Below are positions 29,335-38,932 of a stretch of 64,000 nt of DNA, in pieces. The number at the start of each line of letters is the position of its first letter. The first letter of the stretch is position 1. The notes beneath the pieces are model-generated. The model did no database searches, was not told the DNA's origin, and saw only the letters and a program-made list of their open reading frames with translations. Where the stretch lies: the NCBI GenBank assembly GCA_947259075.1, contig CAMYKQ010000053.1, positions 37,450 through 101,449 on the forward strand, written 5' to 3'. Origin of the DNA: an uncultured Gammaproteobacteria bacterium. GTDB taxonomy: Bacteria > Pseudomonadota > Gammaproteobacteria > DRLM01. A program made the position numbers and the translations under genes.

Positions 29335-30342
29335 TCAGGCGCGGTAATAGTCCTTGTACCAGCGCACGAAATTCTCTATCCCTTGCTCAATCGGGGTGTC
29401 GGGCTTGAAGCCCACGTCCTGCACCAGGGCGTCGATGTCCGCATAGGTGGCGGGCACATCGCCCTGCTGCAGCGGCAGCATGTTCTTCTCTGCTTTTTTG
29501 CCCAGGCATTGTTCCAGCACTTCGATGTAGCGCATCAGTTCCACCGGCTGATTATTGCCGATGTTGTAGAGCCGGTAGGGCGCATGGCTGGTGGCGGAGT
29601 CCGGCGCGTCGCCGCTCCAGTCCGGATTGGGCTGCGGCAGATGGTCGAGGGTGCGGACCACGCCCTCGACGATGTCGTCGATGTAGGTGAAGTCGCGCTT
29701 GTGCTGGCCGTGATTGAAGACGTTGATGGGTTTGCCTTCGAGAATATTCTTGGTGAACATGAACAGCGCCATGTCCGGACGGCCCCAGGGGCCGTACACG
29801 GTAAAGAAACGCAGGCCGGTGGTGCGCAGGCCGTAGAGATGGCTGTAAGTGTGCGCCATCAATTCGTTGGCTTTTTTAGTGGCGGCGTAGAGGCTCACCG
29901 GGTGATCGACGTTGTGATGCACCGAGAAGGGCATATTGGTGTTGGCGCCATAGACCGAGCTGGTGGAGGCGTAGACCAGATGCTCGACGCCGTGATGACG
30001 GCAGCCTTCGAGGATATTGAGAAAGCCGACGACATTGCTTTCGACGTACACGTGGGGGTTTTCGATGGAATAACGCACGCCCGCCTGCGCCGCGAGATTC
30101 ACCACGCGCTGGGGTTGATGTTGCCTGAAGACGGCGGTGATGGCCTCGCGGTCTTCCAGGCTCGCCCGCACATCGGTGAAATTTTTATGCGCGGTGGCGC
30201 GCGCCAGCCGCGCCTTTTTCAAATTGACGTCGTAGTAGTCGTTGAGATTGTCGATGCCGATGACCTCGTCGCCGCGCGCCAGCAGTTTAAGGGCGAGGGC
30301 GTTGCCGATGAAGCCGGCGGTGCCTGTCACTAATACTTTCAT
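29335..30342 (-). CDS. NAD-dependent epimerase, probably UDP-glucuronate 4-epimerase
   Basis: A short-chain-type sugar-nucleotide epimerase of 335 residues. The Rossmann start is [20 protein letters not shown], followed by [20 protein letters not shown], the pattern of UDP-glucuronate epimerases. The active site has Ser-Thr in [11 protein letters not shown] and the YxxxK in [38 protein letters not shown] also fits. It would convert UDP-glucuronate (made by the dehydrogenase gene upstream) to UDP-galacturonate for polymer synthesis. It is the third gene of a minus-strand set with two nucleotide-sugar dehydrogenases. Confidence 0.88.
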   Translation of the reverse strand: MKVLVTGTAGFIGNALALKLLARGDEVIGIDNLNDYYDVNLKKARLARATAHKNFTDVRASLEDREAITAVFRQHQPQRVVNLAAQAGVRYSIENPHVYVESNVVGFLNILEGCRHHGVEHLVYASTSSVYGANTNMPFSVHHNVDHPVSLYAATKKANELMAHTYSHLYGLRTTGLRFFTVYGPWGRPDMALFMFTKNILEGKPINVFNHGQHKRDFTYIDDIVEGVVRTLDHLPQPNPDWSGDAPDSATSHAPYRLYNIGNNQPVELMRYIEVLEQCLGKKAEKNMLPLQQGDVPATYADIDALVQDVGFKPDTPIEQGIENFVRWYKDYYRA

Positions 30343-30393
30343 TGTGTCTCTTTTCGCTGAGGCGGCCGGCGCCGTCGCTGGCCGCCTTATGGT

Positions 30394-31674
30394 TTACAGC
30401 CGGTCGTCGACTTGATCGGCCGGCAAGATGCCCTTGACGTCGAACAGCACATGGTTGGTCTTGCCGAGTTTGCGTATGGCCCCGGTGCCCATTTCGAGGA
30501 ACTGGCGGTGCGACACGGCGACGATCACGGCATCGTATTGCCCGTTCTTGAGTGTCGGGATCAGGGTCAGGCCCTGGTACTCATGCTTGACCTCATCGGG
30601 ATTGGCCCAGGGATCGTAGATGTCCACGGCGGCGTGATAGCCCTCCAACTCATGGACGATGTCGATGGCGCGGGTGTTGCGGATGTCGGGGCAGTTTTCC
30701 TTGAAGGTCAGGCCCAGCACCAGCACCCGGGCATCGACCACCGCGATGCGGCGGCGGGTCATCATCTTCACCACGCGCTCGGCGACATGGGCGCCCATAT
30801 TGTCGTTGATGCGCCGTCCCGCGAGGATGATCTCGGGGTTGTAGCCGATCTCCTGCGCCTTGTGCGTCAGGTAATAGGGATCGACGCCGATGCAGTGGCC
30901 GCCGACCAAACCGGGACGGAAGGGCAGGAAATTCCACTTGCTGCCCGCGGCCTCGAGCACTTCGAGCGTATCGATGCCCATGCGATGAAACAGCAGCGCC
31001 AGCTCATTGATGAGGGCGATGTTGACGTCGCGCTGGGTGTTCTCGATGACCTTGGCCGCCTCGGCGACGCGGATGCTGCTGGCCTTGTGCGTGCCCACGG
31101 TGATGACGCGGCGGTAGACCGTATCGACATAGTCGGCGACCTCGGGCGTGGAGCCGGAAGTGACCTTGACGATATTGGTGACGCGGTGTTGCTTGTCGCC
31201 CGGATTGATGCGCTCGGGGCTGTAGCCCACGAAGAAATCCTGGTTGAATTTGAGCCCCGATTCGCGCTCGAGGATGGGCACGCAGTCCTCCTCGGTACAG
31301 CCGGGATAGACCGTGGATTCGTACACCACCACGTCCCCCTTCTTCAAAGTCTTGCCGATGACATGGCTGGCGCCGAGCAGCGGGCTGAGATCGGGGCGTT
31401 TGTGCCGGTCGATGGGCGTGGGCACGGTGACGATGTAGAAATTGCAGGCGTCCAGGGCCTGCGCATCGGTGGTGACGGTGAGTTGCGTCGCCTCTTTTAA
31501 TTCGTGGGGTTCGACCTCCAGCGAGCTGTCCTTGCCCGCCTTGAGCTCGGCGATGCGCGCGGCGTTGATGTCGAAGCCGACCACCGGCAGTTGTTTGCCG
31601 AATTCCACCGCCAGGGGCAAACCCACATAGCCCAGGCCGATGACGCCGATCTTGGTGTTATTGATGTCGAACAT
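30394..31674 (-). CDS. Nucleotide-sugar dehydrogenase (TviB/WbpO type)
   Basis: An NAD-dependent four-electron oxidase of a UDP-sugar C6 alcohol, 426 residues. The Rossmann start is [40 protein letters not shown] and [20 protein letters not shown] are typical of the TviB/WbpO branch, which makes UDP-N-acetylgalactosaminuronate. The catalytic cysteine is in [20 protein letters not shown], and the C-terminal domain has [20 protein letters not shown]. The exact sugar (GlcNAc or GalNAc type) cannot be settled by eye. It lies 28 bases from the UDP-glucose dehydrogenase gene, so it is probably co-transcribed. Confidence 0.88.
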   Translation of the reverse strand: MFDINNTKIGVIGLGYVGLPLAVEFGKQLPVVGFDINAARIAELKAGKDSSLEVEPHELKEATQLTVTTDAQALDACNFYIVTVPTPIDRHKRPDLSPLLGASHVIGKTLKKGDVVVYESTVYPGCTEEDCVPILERESGLKFNQDFFVGYSPERINPGDKQHRVTNIVKVTSGSTPEVADYVDTVYRRVITVGTHKASSIRVAEAAKVIENTQRDVNIALINELALLFHRMGIDTLEVLEAAGSKWNFLPFRPGLVGGHCIGVDPYYLTHKAQEIGYNPEIILAGRRINDNMGAHVAERVVKMMTRRRIAVVDARVLVLGLTFKENCPDIRNTRAIDIVHELEGYHAAVDIYDPWANPDEVKHEYQGLTLIPTLKNGQYDAVIVAVSHRQFLEMGTGAIRKLGKTNHVLFDVKGILPADQVDDRL

Positions 31675-31701
31675 GCGCAGCTTACCTCGTGACGCCGTTG
31701 T

Positions 31702-33027
31702 TTAGAGACCCCTGCCGATGGCGTAATAACTGAACCCTTCGCGCGCCAGCAGCGCGGGGTCATACAAATTACGGCCGTCGAATATGACGGGCTGTTTGAG
31801 GCTCTGCTTGAGCGCGGCGAAATCCGGGCTGCGGAACAGATTCCATTCGGTGCAGATGATCAGCGCGTCGGCGTCCTGCAGCGTATCGGCCGGGGTGTCG
31901 CACAGGACGAGGTCATTCCGCTCGCCGTAGAGGTGGGCGGTCTCGTCCATCGCGGCGGGGTCGTGGGCCCGCACCGTGGCGCCGGCGGCCCACAGGGCCT
32001 CCATCAGCACCCGGCTGGGTGCCTCGCGCATATCGTCGGTATTGGGTTTGAAGGCCAGGCCCCACAGGGCGAAAGTACGGCCTTTGAGCTGGCCGTCGTA
32101 ATGGCGCGTGATCTTGTCCAGCAGTACCTGTTTCTGGCGCTCGTTCACCGACTCGACGGCCTGTAATAATTCGGCGCTATAACTGACGTCGCGCGCGGCG
32201 CGCTCCAGGGCCTTCACATCTTTCGGGAAGCAGGAGCCGCCGTAGCCGCAGCCGGGGTAAATAAAGTGGTAACCGATGCGGGGGTCGGCGCCGATGCCGA
32301 CGCGCACGCGTTCGATGTCGGCGCCGAGGCGCTCGGCGAGATTGGCCAGCTCGTTCATGAAGCTGATCTTGGTGGCGAGCATGGCGTTGGCGGCGTATTT
32401 GGTCAGTTCCGCGGAACGGATGTCCATGGCGATGACGCGGTCGTGATTGCGGGTGAAGGGCGAGTACAGCGCGCGCAGCAGCTCGGTGGTACGCGGGTTG
32501 TCGGTGCCGACGATGATGCGGTCGGGGCGCATGAAGTCGTCGATGGCCGCGCCTTCCTTGAGGAATTCGGGATTGGAGACCACGTCGAATTCGATTTGCG
32601 CGCCGCGCTGCTTCAGCACCGCGCCCAGCGCGTCGCGGACTTTGTCGGCGGTGCCGACGGGCACGGTGGATTTGTTGACCACGATGCGGTAGTCGTTCAT
32701 GTGCTCGCCGATGCTATTGGCCACCGCCAGCACATGTTTGAGGTCGGCGGAGCCGTCTTCGTCCGGGGGCGTGCCCACCGCGATGAATTGGAACAGGCCG
32801 TGAGCGACGCCGGCGGCGATGTCGCTGCTGAAGCTCAGGCGGCCGGCCTCGGCGTTTTTTTGCACCAATTCTTCCAGGCCGGGTTCGTAGATAGGAATAC
32901 GTCCGGCTTGAAGCATGCCGATCTTGCGTTCGTCGATATCGACGCACAGCACCGTGTTGCCGACCTCGGCGAGACAGGCGCCGGTCACCAAGCCGACATA
33001 ACCGGAACCGAAGATAGTGACTTTCAT
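31702..33027 (-). CDS. ugd: UDP-glucose 6-dehydrogenase
   Basis: Oxidises UDP-glucose to UDP-glucuronate with two NAD. It has 441 residues. The start [20 protein letters not shown] is diagnostic. [39 protein letters not shown] and the catalytic cysteine in [19 protein letters not shown] confirm the family, and [20 protein letters not shown] marks the C-terminal domain. It is the first gene of the minus-strand nucleotide-sugar set and divergent from the PEP-CTERM/EPS locus. Confidence 0.95.
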   Translation of the reverse strand: MKVTIFGSGYVGLVTGACLAEVGNTVLCVDIDERKIGMLQAGRIPIYEPGLEELVQKNAEAGRLSFSSDIAAGVAHGLFQFIAVGTPPDEDGSADLKHVLAVANSIGEHMNDYRIVVNKSTVPVGTADKVRDALGAVLKQRGAQIEFDVVSNPEFLKEGAAIDDFMRPDRIIVGTDNPRTTELLRALYSPFTRNHDRVIAMDIRSAELTKYAANAMLATKISFMNELANLAERLGADIERVRVGIGADPRIGYHFIYPGCGYGGSCFPKDVKALERAARDVSYSAELLQAVESVNERQKQVLLDKITRHYDGQLKGRTFALWGLAFKPNTDDMREAPSRVLMEALWAAGATVRAHDPAAMDETAHLYGERNDLVLCDTPADTLQDADALIICTEWNLFRSPDFAALKQSLKQPVIFDGRNLYDPALLAREGFSYYAIGRGL

Positions 33028-33219
33028 GCTGCTGCGCTCTAGCTAGTTAGTGGTAAAAATGCCAGTATGTCGCCTGTTTTACGCGGCGGACACGGACCGC
33101 GCAGAATAACAGAAAGGTCTCTTTTCGTCATCCGCCTCGCGCGCCGCGGGCGTCAGTAAATTTTGTTCGGCGGCTGGCCGTTATACTTGACAGGTATCTT
33201 ACCTGGGGTAAGTCTGGCA

Positions 33220-33693
33220 GTGCGTAGTGCCTTGTATAATTTGCTGGAGCATCCGGGGTTCCGGGAGGGCGTGTTGTGGCAGACCCGCCGTCTGGCCGCC
33301 AACCATACCGTGTTCGCTGAAGGTGAGCCTAGCCGTGAGGTCTATTTGATTCTCGCCGGTAGCGTGCGGGTGGTGGGGAATGTGGATCTGGACGCGCATC
33401 GGCAACTGCACCCCGGCTTCAGTGAATTGGCCGCGGGGCAGCTCTTCGGCGAGATGCCGTTGTTTGACGGCGAACCGCGCTCGGCAACGGTGGTGACGCT
33501 TACTGAGTGCGAATTGGCGGTGATGGACGGTGACCGGCTCATGGCGTTTTTGGATACCCACCCAGATGTGGGGTATCCCATCTACAAAGAGCTCATTCAT
33601 TCTATGGTGGGGCGTCTGCGGCAAGCGAATAAACGTATCTTTTCCCTATTTGCTTGGGGGCTTAAGATGCGAGGCATCGACCAGCATTTGTAA
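33220..33693 (+). CDS. Cyclic-nucleotide-binding domain protein without DNA-binding domain
   Basis: About 157 residues if started at GTG 33220 (VRSALYNLLEHPGF); a TTG at 33163 is a longer option and the start is uncertain. The whole protein is a cNMP-binding domain: TVFAEGEPSREVYLILAGSV, then the phosphate-binding cassette FGEMPLFDGEPRSATVVTL with the conserved Glu and Arg. No helix-turn-helix follows, so it is not a standard CRP-type regulator. It may be a sensing subunit. It sits at the head of the sugar transferase-PrsK-PrsR-PrsT locus. Binding of cAMP, cGMP or another ligand is unproven. Confidence 0.75.
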   Translation: MRSALYNLLEHPGFREGVLWQTRRLAANHTVFAEGEPSREVYLILAGSVRVVGNVDLDAHRQLHPGFSELAAGQLFGEMPLFDGEPRSATVVTLTECELAVMDGDRLMAFLDTHPDVGYPIYKELIHSMVGRLRQANKRIFSLFAWGLKMRGIDQHL

Positions 33694-33724
33694 AAACAGT
33701 GTTTGACGAATAATGATATGCAGT

Positions 33725-33755
33725 GCCCCGGGGCCGTCTGGGGCCTTGTTTTTTT
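33725..33755 (+). terminator. Possible terminator after the cNMP-binding gene
   Basis: GCCCC at 33725 can pair with GGGGC at 33740-33744 and is followed by CTTG and a T7 run. An alternative short CCCCGGGG hairpin competes, so strength is uncertain. Confidence 0.45.
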
Positions 33756-33882
33756 GAGGGGCGACTCCGTGCTATGCGAGACGGGCCGGATAGAGAAGGA
33801 TTGATATGGAAAGCGGCTCTATGAGCGGGATGTATATGGATCACGGTTGTTTGGCGCCTGCCCGGCCGTGGGAGGGCCGCGC

Positions 33883-35277
33883 GTGATCCGGCTATTTGGT
33901 CACTATATTCCGCGCTCGTTTATCCTGCTGGGCTTTGCCGAGTTCGCGATACTCATTGCTTCCGTGTACGCGGGAGTTTGGTTGCGTTTTCGCGATGAGC
34001 CGCTGGGCCGTCTCGAGGTGGAGCCGGTGGTGTACAAGGCCTTGCTGTTCGCGGTGGTGATGATTTTCACCATGACCATGGTGGGCATGTATCAGCGGAA
34101 TTTCCGCGAGGGATTGGGTGGGGTGTTATTGCGCGTGGCGATCAGCGCCGTGCTGAGCCTAATAGTTATGTCCGCGCTGTTTTACGCCTTCCCCTCCACC
34201 TTCCTCGGCCGCGGCGCCTTCGCGATCGCCTTCTTCACCGCCGTGGTGGGGGTGGCGGCGGCGCGCATGGTGTTTTTCCGTTTGGCGGACGAAGAGACCC
34301 TCAAGCGCCGGGTGCTGGTGCTGGGCGCGGGTAAGCGCGCGGAGCATATCTCCAGGTTGCGGCGCAAATCCGATCGCCGCGGCTATCACATCGTCGGTTA
34401 TGTGCATGTGCCCGGTGAGCATGATGTGGTGGAGCCGGAGCTGGTGATCCGCCGCGACACCACCTTGCTGGAACTGGCGCAACAGCGCAAGGTCGATGAG
34501 ATCGTGATTGCCGTCGAGGATCGCCGCAAGAGTTTTCCCGTGCATGAAATCCTCGACTGCCGCATGGCGGGTATCGAGGTCTTGGATATCCTCTCTTTTT
34601 TGGAGCGGCAATTGGGCCTGGTGATGCTCAATCTGCTCCATCCTAGCTGGCTGATTTTTTCCGAGGGATTCCGTTATGGCTTGCTGCGGGTGGTGAGCAA
34701 GCGCAGCTTCGATATCGTGGCGAGCTCCACGGTCTTGCTGTTCACCTGGCCCTTGATGCTGCTGGCGGCCTTGGCGGTTTATATCGAGAGCGGTTTCCGC
34801 GGCCCGATCTTTTACCGCCAGGTGCGCGTGGGCGAGAATTGGCGCCTGTTTCAGTTGACCAAGTTCCGCAGCATGCGGGTGGACGCCGAGTCCGACGGCG
34901 TGGCGCGCTGGGCGCAGAAAAATGACAATAGGGTGACGCGGACGGGTGCCTTCATGCGCAAGACCCGCATCGACGAGTTGCCGCAGTTGTTCAATGTGCT
35001 GTTGGGGGATATGAGTTTCGTCGGCCCGCGTCCCGAGCGCCCCATCTTCGTCGAGCAGCTCTCGGAAAAGATTCCCTTCTACGCCGAACGCCACCGCGTC
35101 AAACCGGGCATCACCGGCTGGGCGCAAATCTGTTATCCCTACGGCGCCTCGGAAGAGGATGCCGCGCAGAAGCTCCAATTCGATTTATATTACGTAAAAA
35201 ATTACAGCCTCTTTCTTGATCTGCTGATTCTCTTGCAGACGGCGGAAGTGGTGATTTGGGGCCGTGGCGCCCGGTAA
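33883..35277 (+). CDS. PEP-CTERM/EPS-system sugar transferase (TIGR03013 type)
   Basis: A polyprenyl-phosphate glycosylphosphotransferase that starts exopolysaccharide repeat-unit assembly at the inner membrane. I chose GTG 33883 (464 residues, [20 protein letters not shown]) because GGAGGG precedes it and the family begins this way. Four or so transmembrane helices fill residues 10-130, then a CoA-binding-like Rossmann domain ([20 protein letters not shown]). The C-terminal bacterial sugar transferase domain has [60 protein letters not shown] and [13 protein letters not shown]. It is followed by prsK, as in the conserved PEP-CTERM loci of many proteobacteria. Confidence 0.9.
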   Translation: MIRLFGHYIPRSFILLGFAEFAILIASVYAGVWLRFRDEPLGRLEVEPVVYKALLFAVVMIFTMTMVGMYQRNFREGLGGVLLRVAISAVLSLIVMSALFYAFPSTFLGRGAFAIAFFTAVVGVAAARMVFFRLADEETLKRRVLVLGAGKRAEHISRLRRKSDRRGYHIVGYVHVPGEHDVVEPELVIRRDTTLLELAQQRKVDEIVIAVEDRRKSFPVHEILDCRMAGIEVLDILSFLERQLGLVMLNLLHPSWLIFSEGFRYGLLRVVSKRSFDIVASSTVLLFTWPLMLLAALAVYIESGFRGPIFYRQVRVGENWRLFQLTKFRSMRVDAESDGVARWAQKNDNRVTRTGAFMRKTRIDELPQLFNVLLGDMSFVGPRPERPIFVEQLSEKIPFYAERHRVKPGITGWAQICYPYGASEEDAAQKLQFDLYYVKNYSLFLDLLILLQTAEVVIWGRGAR

Positions 35278-35344
35278 CTCCGCGGCGGCCGTACTGGTGC
35301 AAGGCTGTTGCGGACTTGCCGCGCAGGCTTGAGAATGAGCGGGA

Positions 35345-37432
35345 ATGGAAGCGGGACCCAGCATTAATCTCGGTAGTATCAGTTATGGCGGCGCGGCTCT
35401 GGCCTTCGCGGTCTTGTCGCTGCTATTGCTGACCAGCTGGCGCGGACGCTTGCAAGGCGGTTTGCTGGTGGTGGTCGCCGTGATCAGCCTGTGCTGGGCG
35501 GGGGTCATCGCCGCGTTGCAGTGGGGGCTTGTCGCGCTATTGCCCCTGGCGGGCGTGCTGGAAGTGTTACGCGCCTTGGTGTGGGCGGTGTGTTTGCTGA
35601 AGCTGCTCAACCCCGGCGGCGGCTGGCAGGCCTTGTTCAGCGGCCGCGGCCGCGGCTGGACCTGGGGTCTGCTGAGCATGAGCGCGGTGCTGCTGACGCT
35701 GATGGGTTTGCCCTTCGCCGTGGGTGAGCCGCTGGTGGACGCCTTGGGCGTGGATGCCCGTATCCTCGTGCATATCCTCATGGCCGTCGTCGGTTTGGTC
35801 TTGGTCGAGCAGTTGTTCCGTAATACCCGGCCCGACCGGCGCTGGGCCATTAAATATCTGTGCTTCGGCGTGGGCGGTCTGTTCGCCTACGACTTCTTTC
35901 TTTACTCCGACGCCCTCTTGTTCAAGCGGCTCGACCTCAATCTGTGGGAGGCGCGCGGCTTGATTAATGCCCTGGTGGTGCCGCTGATCGCCGTCTCCGC
36001 GGCGCGCAACCCCGAGTGGTCCTTGGATGTGTTCGTTTCGCGGCGCATGGTATTTCACACCGCCGCGGTGGTGGGCACGGGCCTCTACTTGCTGGCGATG
36101 GCCGCCGGCGGGGTCTACATCCGTCTTTATGGTGGCGCCTGGGGTAATGTGGCGCAGGCGGTGTTTTTATTTGGCGCCGGTCTGGTGCTGGTGGTGTTGC
36201 TGTTCTCCGGGCAGATGCAGGCGCGGCTGCGGGTGTTTCTCAATAAACACTTTTTCAACTACCGCTACGATTACCGCGAAGAATGGCTGCGCTTCATCCG
36301 CACCCTTTCCGCCGGTGAGCCGGGGGTGCCTTTGCGCGAGCGGGCCATCGAGGCCGTCGCCAACATCATGGACAGTCCGGGCGGGGCCTTGTGGTGGCGG
36401 CGCGAGCCGGGCTATTTCGAGGTGATCGCTCACTGGAATATGGTGGAGGTGGGCAAGGCCAACGAGCCCGCTGACGGTGTCTTAGCCCGCTTTCTCGCCG
36501 AGCGCGAGTGGGTGGTCGATCTCAGCGAGCACGATAGTAAGCCGGAAATCTACGCCGATCTGCCGCTCCCCGCGTGGCTGCGGGAATTGGAGCGCGCCTG
36601 GCTGGTGGTGCCGCTCATGCATCACGACGGCTTGTATGGCTTTATTCTGCTGGCCCGGCCCCGCGCGCCGCGCACCTGCAATTGGGAGGATAACGATCTT
36701 CTTAAGACCGCGGGGCGTCAGGCCGCGAGCTACATCGCGCAGCTGGAGGCGGCCGATGCCTTGGTCAATGCCCGTCAGTTCGAGGCCTTTAACCGCCTCT
36801 CGGCTTTTTTGATCCATGACCTGAAAAACGTGGTGGCGCAGTTGTCCCTGGTGGTGAGCAATGCCGCCAAGCACCGGGAAAATCCCGCCTTCGTCGATGA
36901 CGCGTTCAAGACCGTGGAGCATGCCGCCAGCAAGATGAGCCGCATGTTGACGCAATTGCGTTCGGGCGGCGCCGCAACCCGCCATTTCGCGCGGGTGGAT
37001 TTAGGTAAATTGTTGAACGAAGTGGCCGCCGCGCATGCCTTCGCGCGGCCGGTGCCTGTGCTAAAGTGTGCGGAATCACCCTTGCTGGTCACCGTGGAGC
37101 GGGAGCGTCTGGCGGACGTGCTGGGTCACGTGGTGCAGAATGCCCAGGAGGCGACGCCCGCGGCGGGCAGGCTTGAAATCATTTTACAGCGCCAGGACGA
37201 GATGGCCGTTATAGAAGTGGTGGACACGGGTTGCGGCATGGACGCGGAGTTTATCCGCGATCGTCTCTTCCGCCCCTTCGATTCCACTAAAGGGCGGGCG
37301 GGCATGGGCATAGGCGCCTACGAGACCCGCGAATTCGTGCGTGAGATGGGCGGGCAATTGGATGTGGAGAGCGAGCCGGGGGCCGGCACCACATTCCGGA
37401 TCCGGCTCCCCTTGAGCGGTGAAATGGAGTAA
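35345..37432 (+). CDS. prsK: PEP-CTERM system histidine kinase PrsK
   Basis: A membrane sensor kinase of 695 residues, the family length. About eight transmembrane helices fill residues 10-300, then a GAF-like domain (roughly 320-470), then the dimerisation/phosphoacceptor helix FNRLSAFLIHDLKNVVAQLS with His491, and a HATPase domain (VLGHVVQNAQEATPAAGRLE, VVDTGCGMDAEFI, GMGIGAYETREFVREMGGQL). The HDLKN form is characteristic of PrsK. It phosphorylates PrsR (next gene) to switch on PEP-CTERM genes through sigma-54. The signal sensed is unknown. Confidence 0.93.
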   Translation: MEAGPSINLGSISYGGAALAFAVLSLLLLTSWRGRLQGGLLVVVAVISLCWAGVIAALQWGLVALLPLAGVLEVLRALVWAVCLLKLLNPGGGWQALFSGRGRGWTWGLLSMSAVLLTLMGLPFAVGEPLVDALGVDARILVHILMAVVGLVLVEQLFRNTRPDRRWAIKYLCFGVGGLFAYDFFLYSDALLFKRLDLNLWEARGLINALVVPLIAVSAARNPEWSLDVFVSRRMVFHTAAVVGTGLYLLAMAAGGVYIRLYGGAWGNVAQAVFLFGAGLVLVVLLFSGQMQARLRVFLNKHFFNYRYDYREEWLRFIRTLSAGEPGVPLRERAIEAVANIMDSPGGALWWRREPGYFEVIAHWNMVEVGKANEPADGVLARFLAEREWVVDLSEHDSKPEIYADLPLPAWLRELERAWLVVPLMHHDGLYGFILLARPRAPRTCNWEDNDLLKTAGRQAASYIAQLEAADALVNARQFEAFNRLSAFLIHDLKNVVAQLSLVVSNAAKHRENPAFVDDAFKTVEHAASKMSRMLTQLRSGGAATRHFARVDLGKLLNEVAAAHAFARPVPVLKCAESPLLVTVERERLADVLGHVVQNAQEATPAAGRLEIILQRQDEMAVIEVVDTGCGMDAEFIRDRLFRPFDSTKGRAGMGIGAYETREFVREMGGQLDVESEPGAGTTFRIRLPLSGEME

Positions 37433-37486
37433 TGCCGTTGACCTTGGAGAGAGGCTTGTCTGAGTGGATATTGAGGGTGTGTCTGA

Positions 37487-38845
37487 GTGAGTGATAAGCA
37501 AACAACCTTGTTGATAGTTGAGGACGATCCCGGCCTGCAAAGCCAATTACGCTGGAGCTTCGAGGGCTTCGATGTGGTGGTGGCCGGTGATCGCGAAGCG
37601 GCCTTGGCGGAACTGAAAAAGCATCAACCCCCGGTGGTGACGCTGGATTTGGGTTTGCCGCCCGACGCCGACGGCGCCAGTGAGGGTCTGGCCACGCTGG
37701 AGCAAATTCTCAGTGCCGTGCCCGACACCAAGGTCATCGTGGTCTCCGGGAACGAGGACCGTGAAAACGCGGTGCGCGCCGTCGGCTTGGGCGCTTATGA
37801 TTTCTATCAAAAGCCCATCGATCCCGAGATACTCCGCCTCATCGTCGAGCGCGCCCATCACGTCTACGCCCTCGAACAGGAAAACCGCCGCCTCAGCGCC
37901 AGCGTCAGCTCGCCCCTGTCCGGCTTGATCGCCAGCAGCCCGCAAATGTTGAAGGTGTGCCGCACCGTGGAAAAAGTCGCGCCCACCGACGCCACTACCT
38001 TGATCTTGGGCGAGAGTGGTACCGGTAAAGAAGTGATCGCTCGCGCCTTGCACGACTTGAGTTCGCGCGCTAAAAGCCGCTTCGTCGCCATTAACTGCGG
38101 CGCCATCCCCGACACCCTCTTGGAGAGCGAGCTCTTCGGTTACGAGAAGGGCGCGTTTACCGGCGCCGCCAAACAGACGCTCGGCAAGATTGAGTACGCC
38201 AACGGCGGCACCCTGTTTCTCGATGAAGTGGGCGACATCCCCATGCCGCTGCAAGTCAAGCTGCTGCGCTTTCTGCAGGAGCGGGTGATCGAACGCCTCG
38301 GCGGCCGGGGAGAAATACCCGTGGACGTGCGCGTGGTGTGCGCCACGCATCAAGACTTACCGGCCCTGGTGCAGGCTGGGGAATTCCGCGAGGATTTGTA
38401 TTACCGCATCAGTGAAATCACCGTCCGCATTCCGCCGCTGCGTGAGCGCGAGGGTGATGCGCTGTTATTGGCGCGCACCTTTCTCGACCGTTACAGCGAA
38501 CAGCACCGCCGCAATTTAAAGGGCTTTGCCCAAGACGCGGTGGCGGCCATCGAGGCGCATGCCTGGCCCGGCAATGTGCGTGAGCTGGAGAATAAAATGA
38601 AACGCGCGGTCATCATGGCCGAGAGCACGCGCATTACCGCCGAAGAGTTGGAGCTGAGCGTGGCCGAGGGTGAGCCCGAGTTGAATCTCAATCTGCGCGA
38701 GGTGCGCGAGGCGGCGGAGCGCGCCGCGGTACAGCGGGCCTTGAGCGTCTTTCACGGCAATATTTCACAAGCGGCCGAGGCCCTCGGCGTGAGCCGGCCC
38801 ACCATCTACGATTTGATGAATAAGTATGGATTGAAACCCGCGTAA
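37487..38845 (+). CDS. prsR: PEP-CTERM-box response regulator PrsR (sigma-54 activator)
   Basis: An NtrC-class enhancer-binding protein of 452 residues, starting at GTG 37487. The receiver domain has acidic VEDDPG and phosphoacceptor D54 in VVTLDLGLPPDADGA. The AAA+ domain has Walker A GESGTGKEVI (near 175), the sigma-54-contacting GAFTGA loop (222-227) and Walker B GGTLFLDEVGDIP. The Fis-type helix-turn-helix is NISQAAEALGVSRPTIYDLM. It pairs with PrsK upstream. The sigma-54 promoters at 14916 and 50968 and the shared motif near each are its probable local targets. Confidence 0.95.
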   Translation: MSDKQTTLLIVEDDPGLQSQLRWSFEGFDVVVAGDREAALAELKKHQPPVVTLDLGLPPDADGASEGLATLEQILSAVPDTKVIVVSGNEDRENAVRAVGLGAYDFYQKPIDPEILRLIVERAHHVYALEQENRRLSASVSSPLSGLIASSPQMLKVCRTVEKVAPTDATTLILGESGTGKEVIARALHDLSSRAKSRFVAINCGAIPDTLLESELFGYEKGAFTGAAKQTLGKIEYANGGTLFLDEVGDIPMPLQVKLLRFLQERVIERLGGRGEIPVDVRVVCATHQDLPALVQAGEFREDLYYRISEITVRIPPLREREGDALLLARTFLDRYSEQHRRNLKGFAQDAVAAIEAHAWPGNVRELENKMKRAVIMAESTRITAEELELSVAEGEPELNLNLREVREAAERAAVQRALSVFHGNISQAAEALGVSRPTIYDLMNKYGLKPA

Positions 38846-38932
38846 AAAGCGCCGCGCCGGCGGCGCCGGGCGTCTGCACTCCGGCCGTGATCCATGTTAA
38901 GCTTGCACCCCTCGGGAATCTGAGGGAAATCC

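Noticed and set aside
33186..33260. TTGACA near 33186 with TATAAT near 33235 as a promoter for the cNMP-binding gene
   Set aside because: The boxes are about 40 bases apart, far beyond the 16-18 allowed, and the TATAAT lies inside the coding region of the preferred start.
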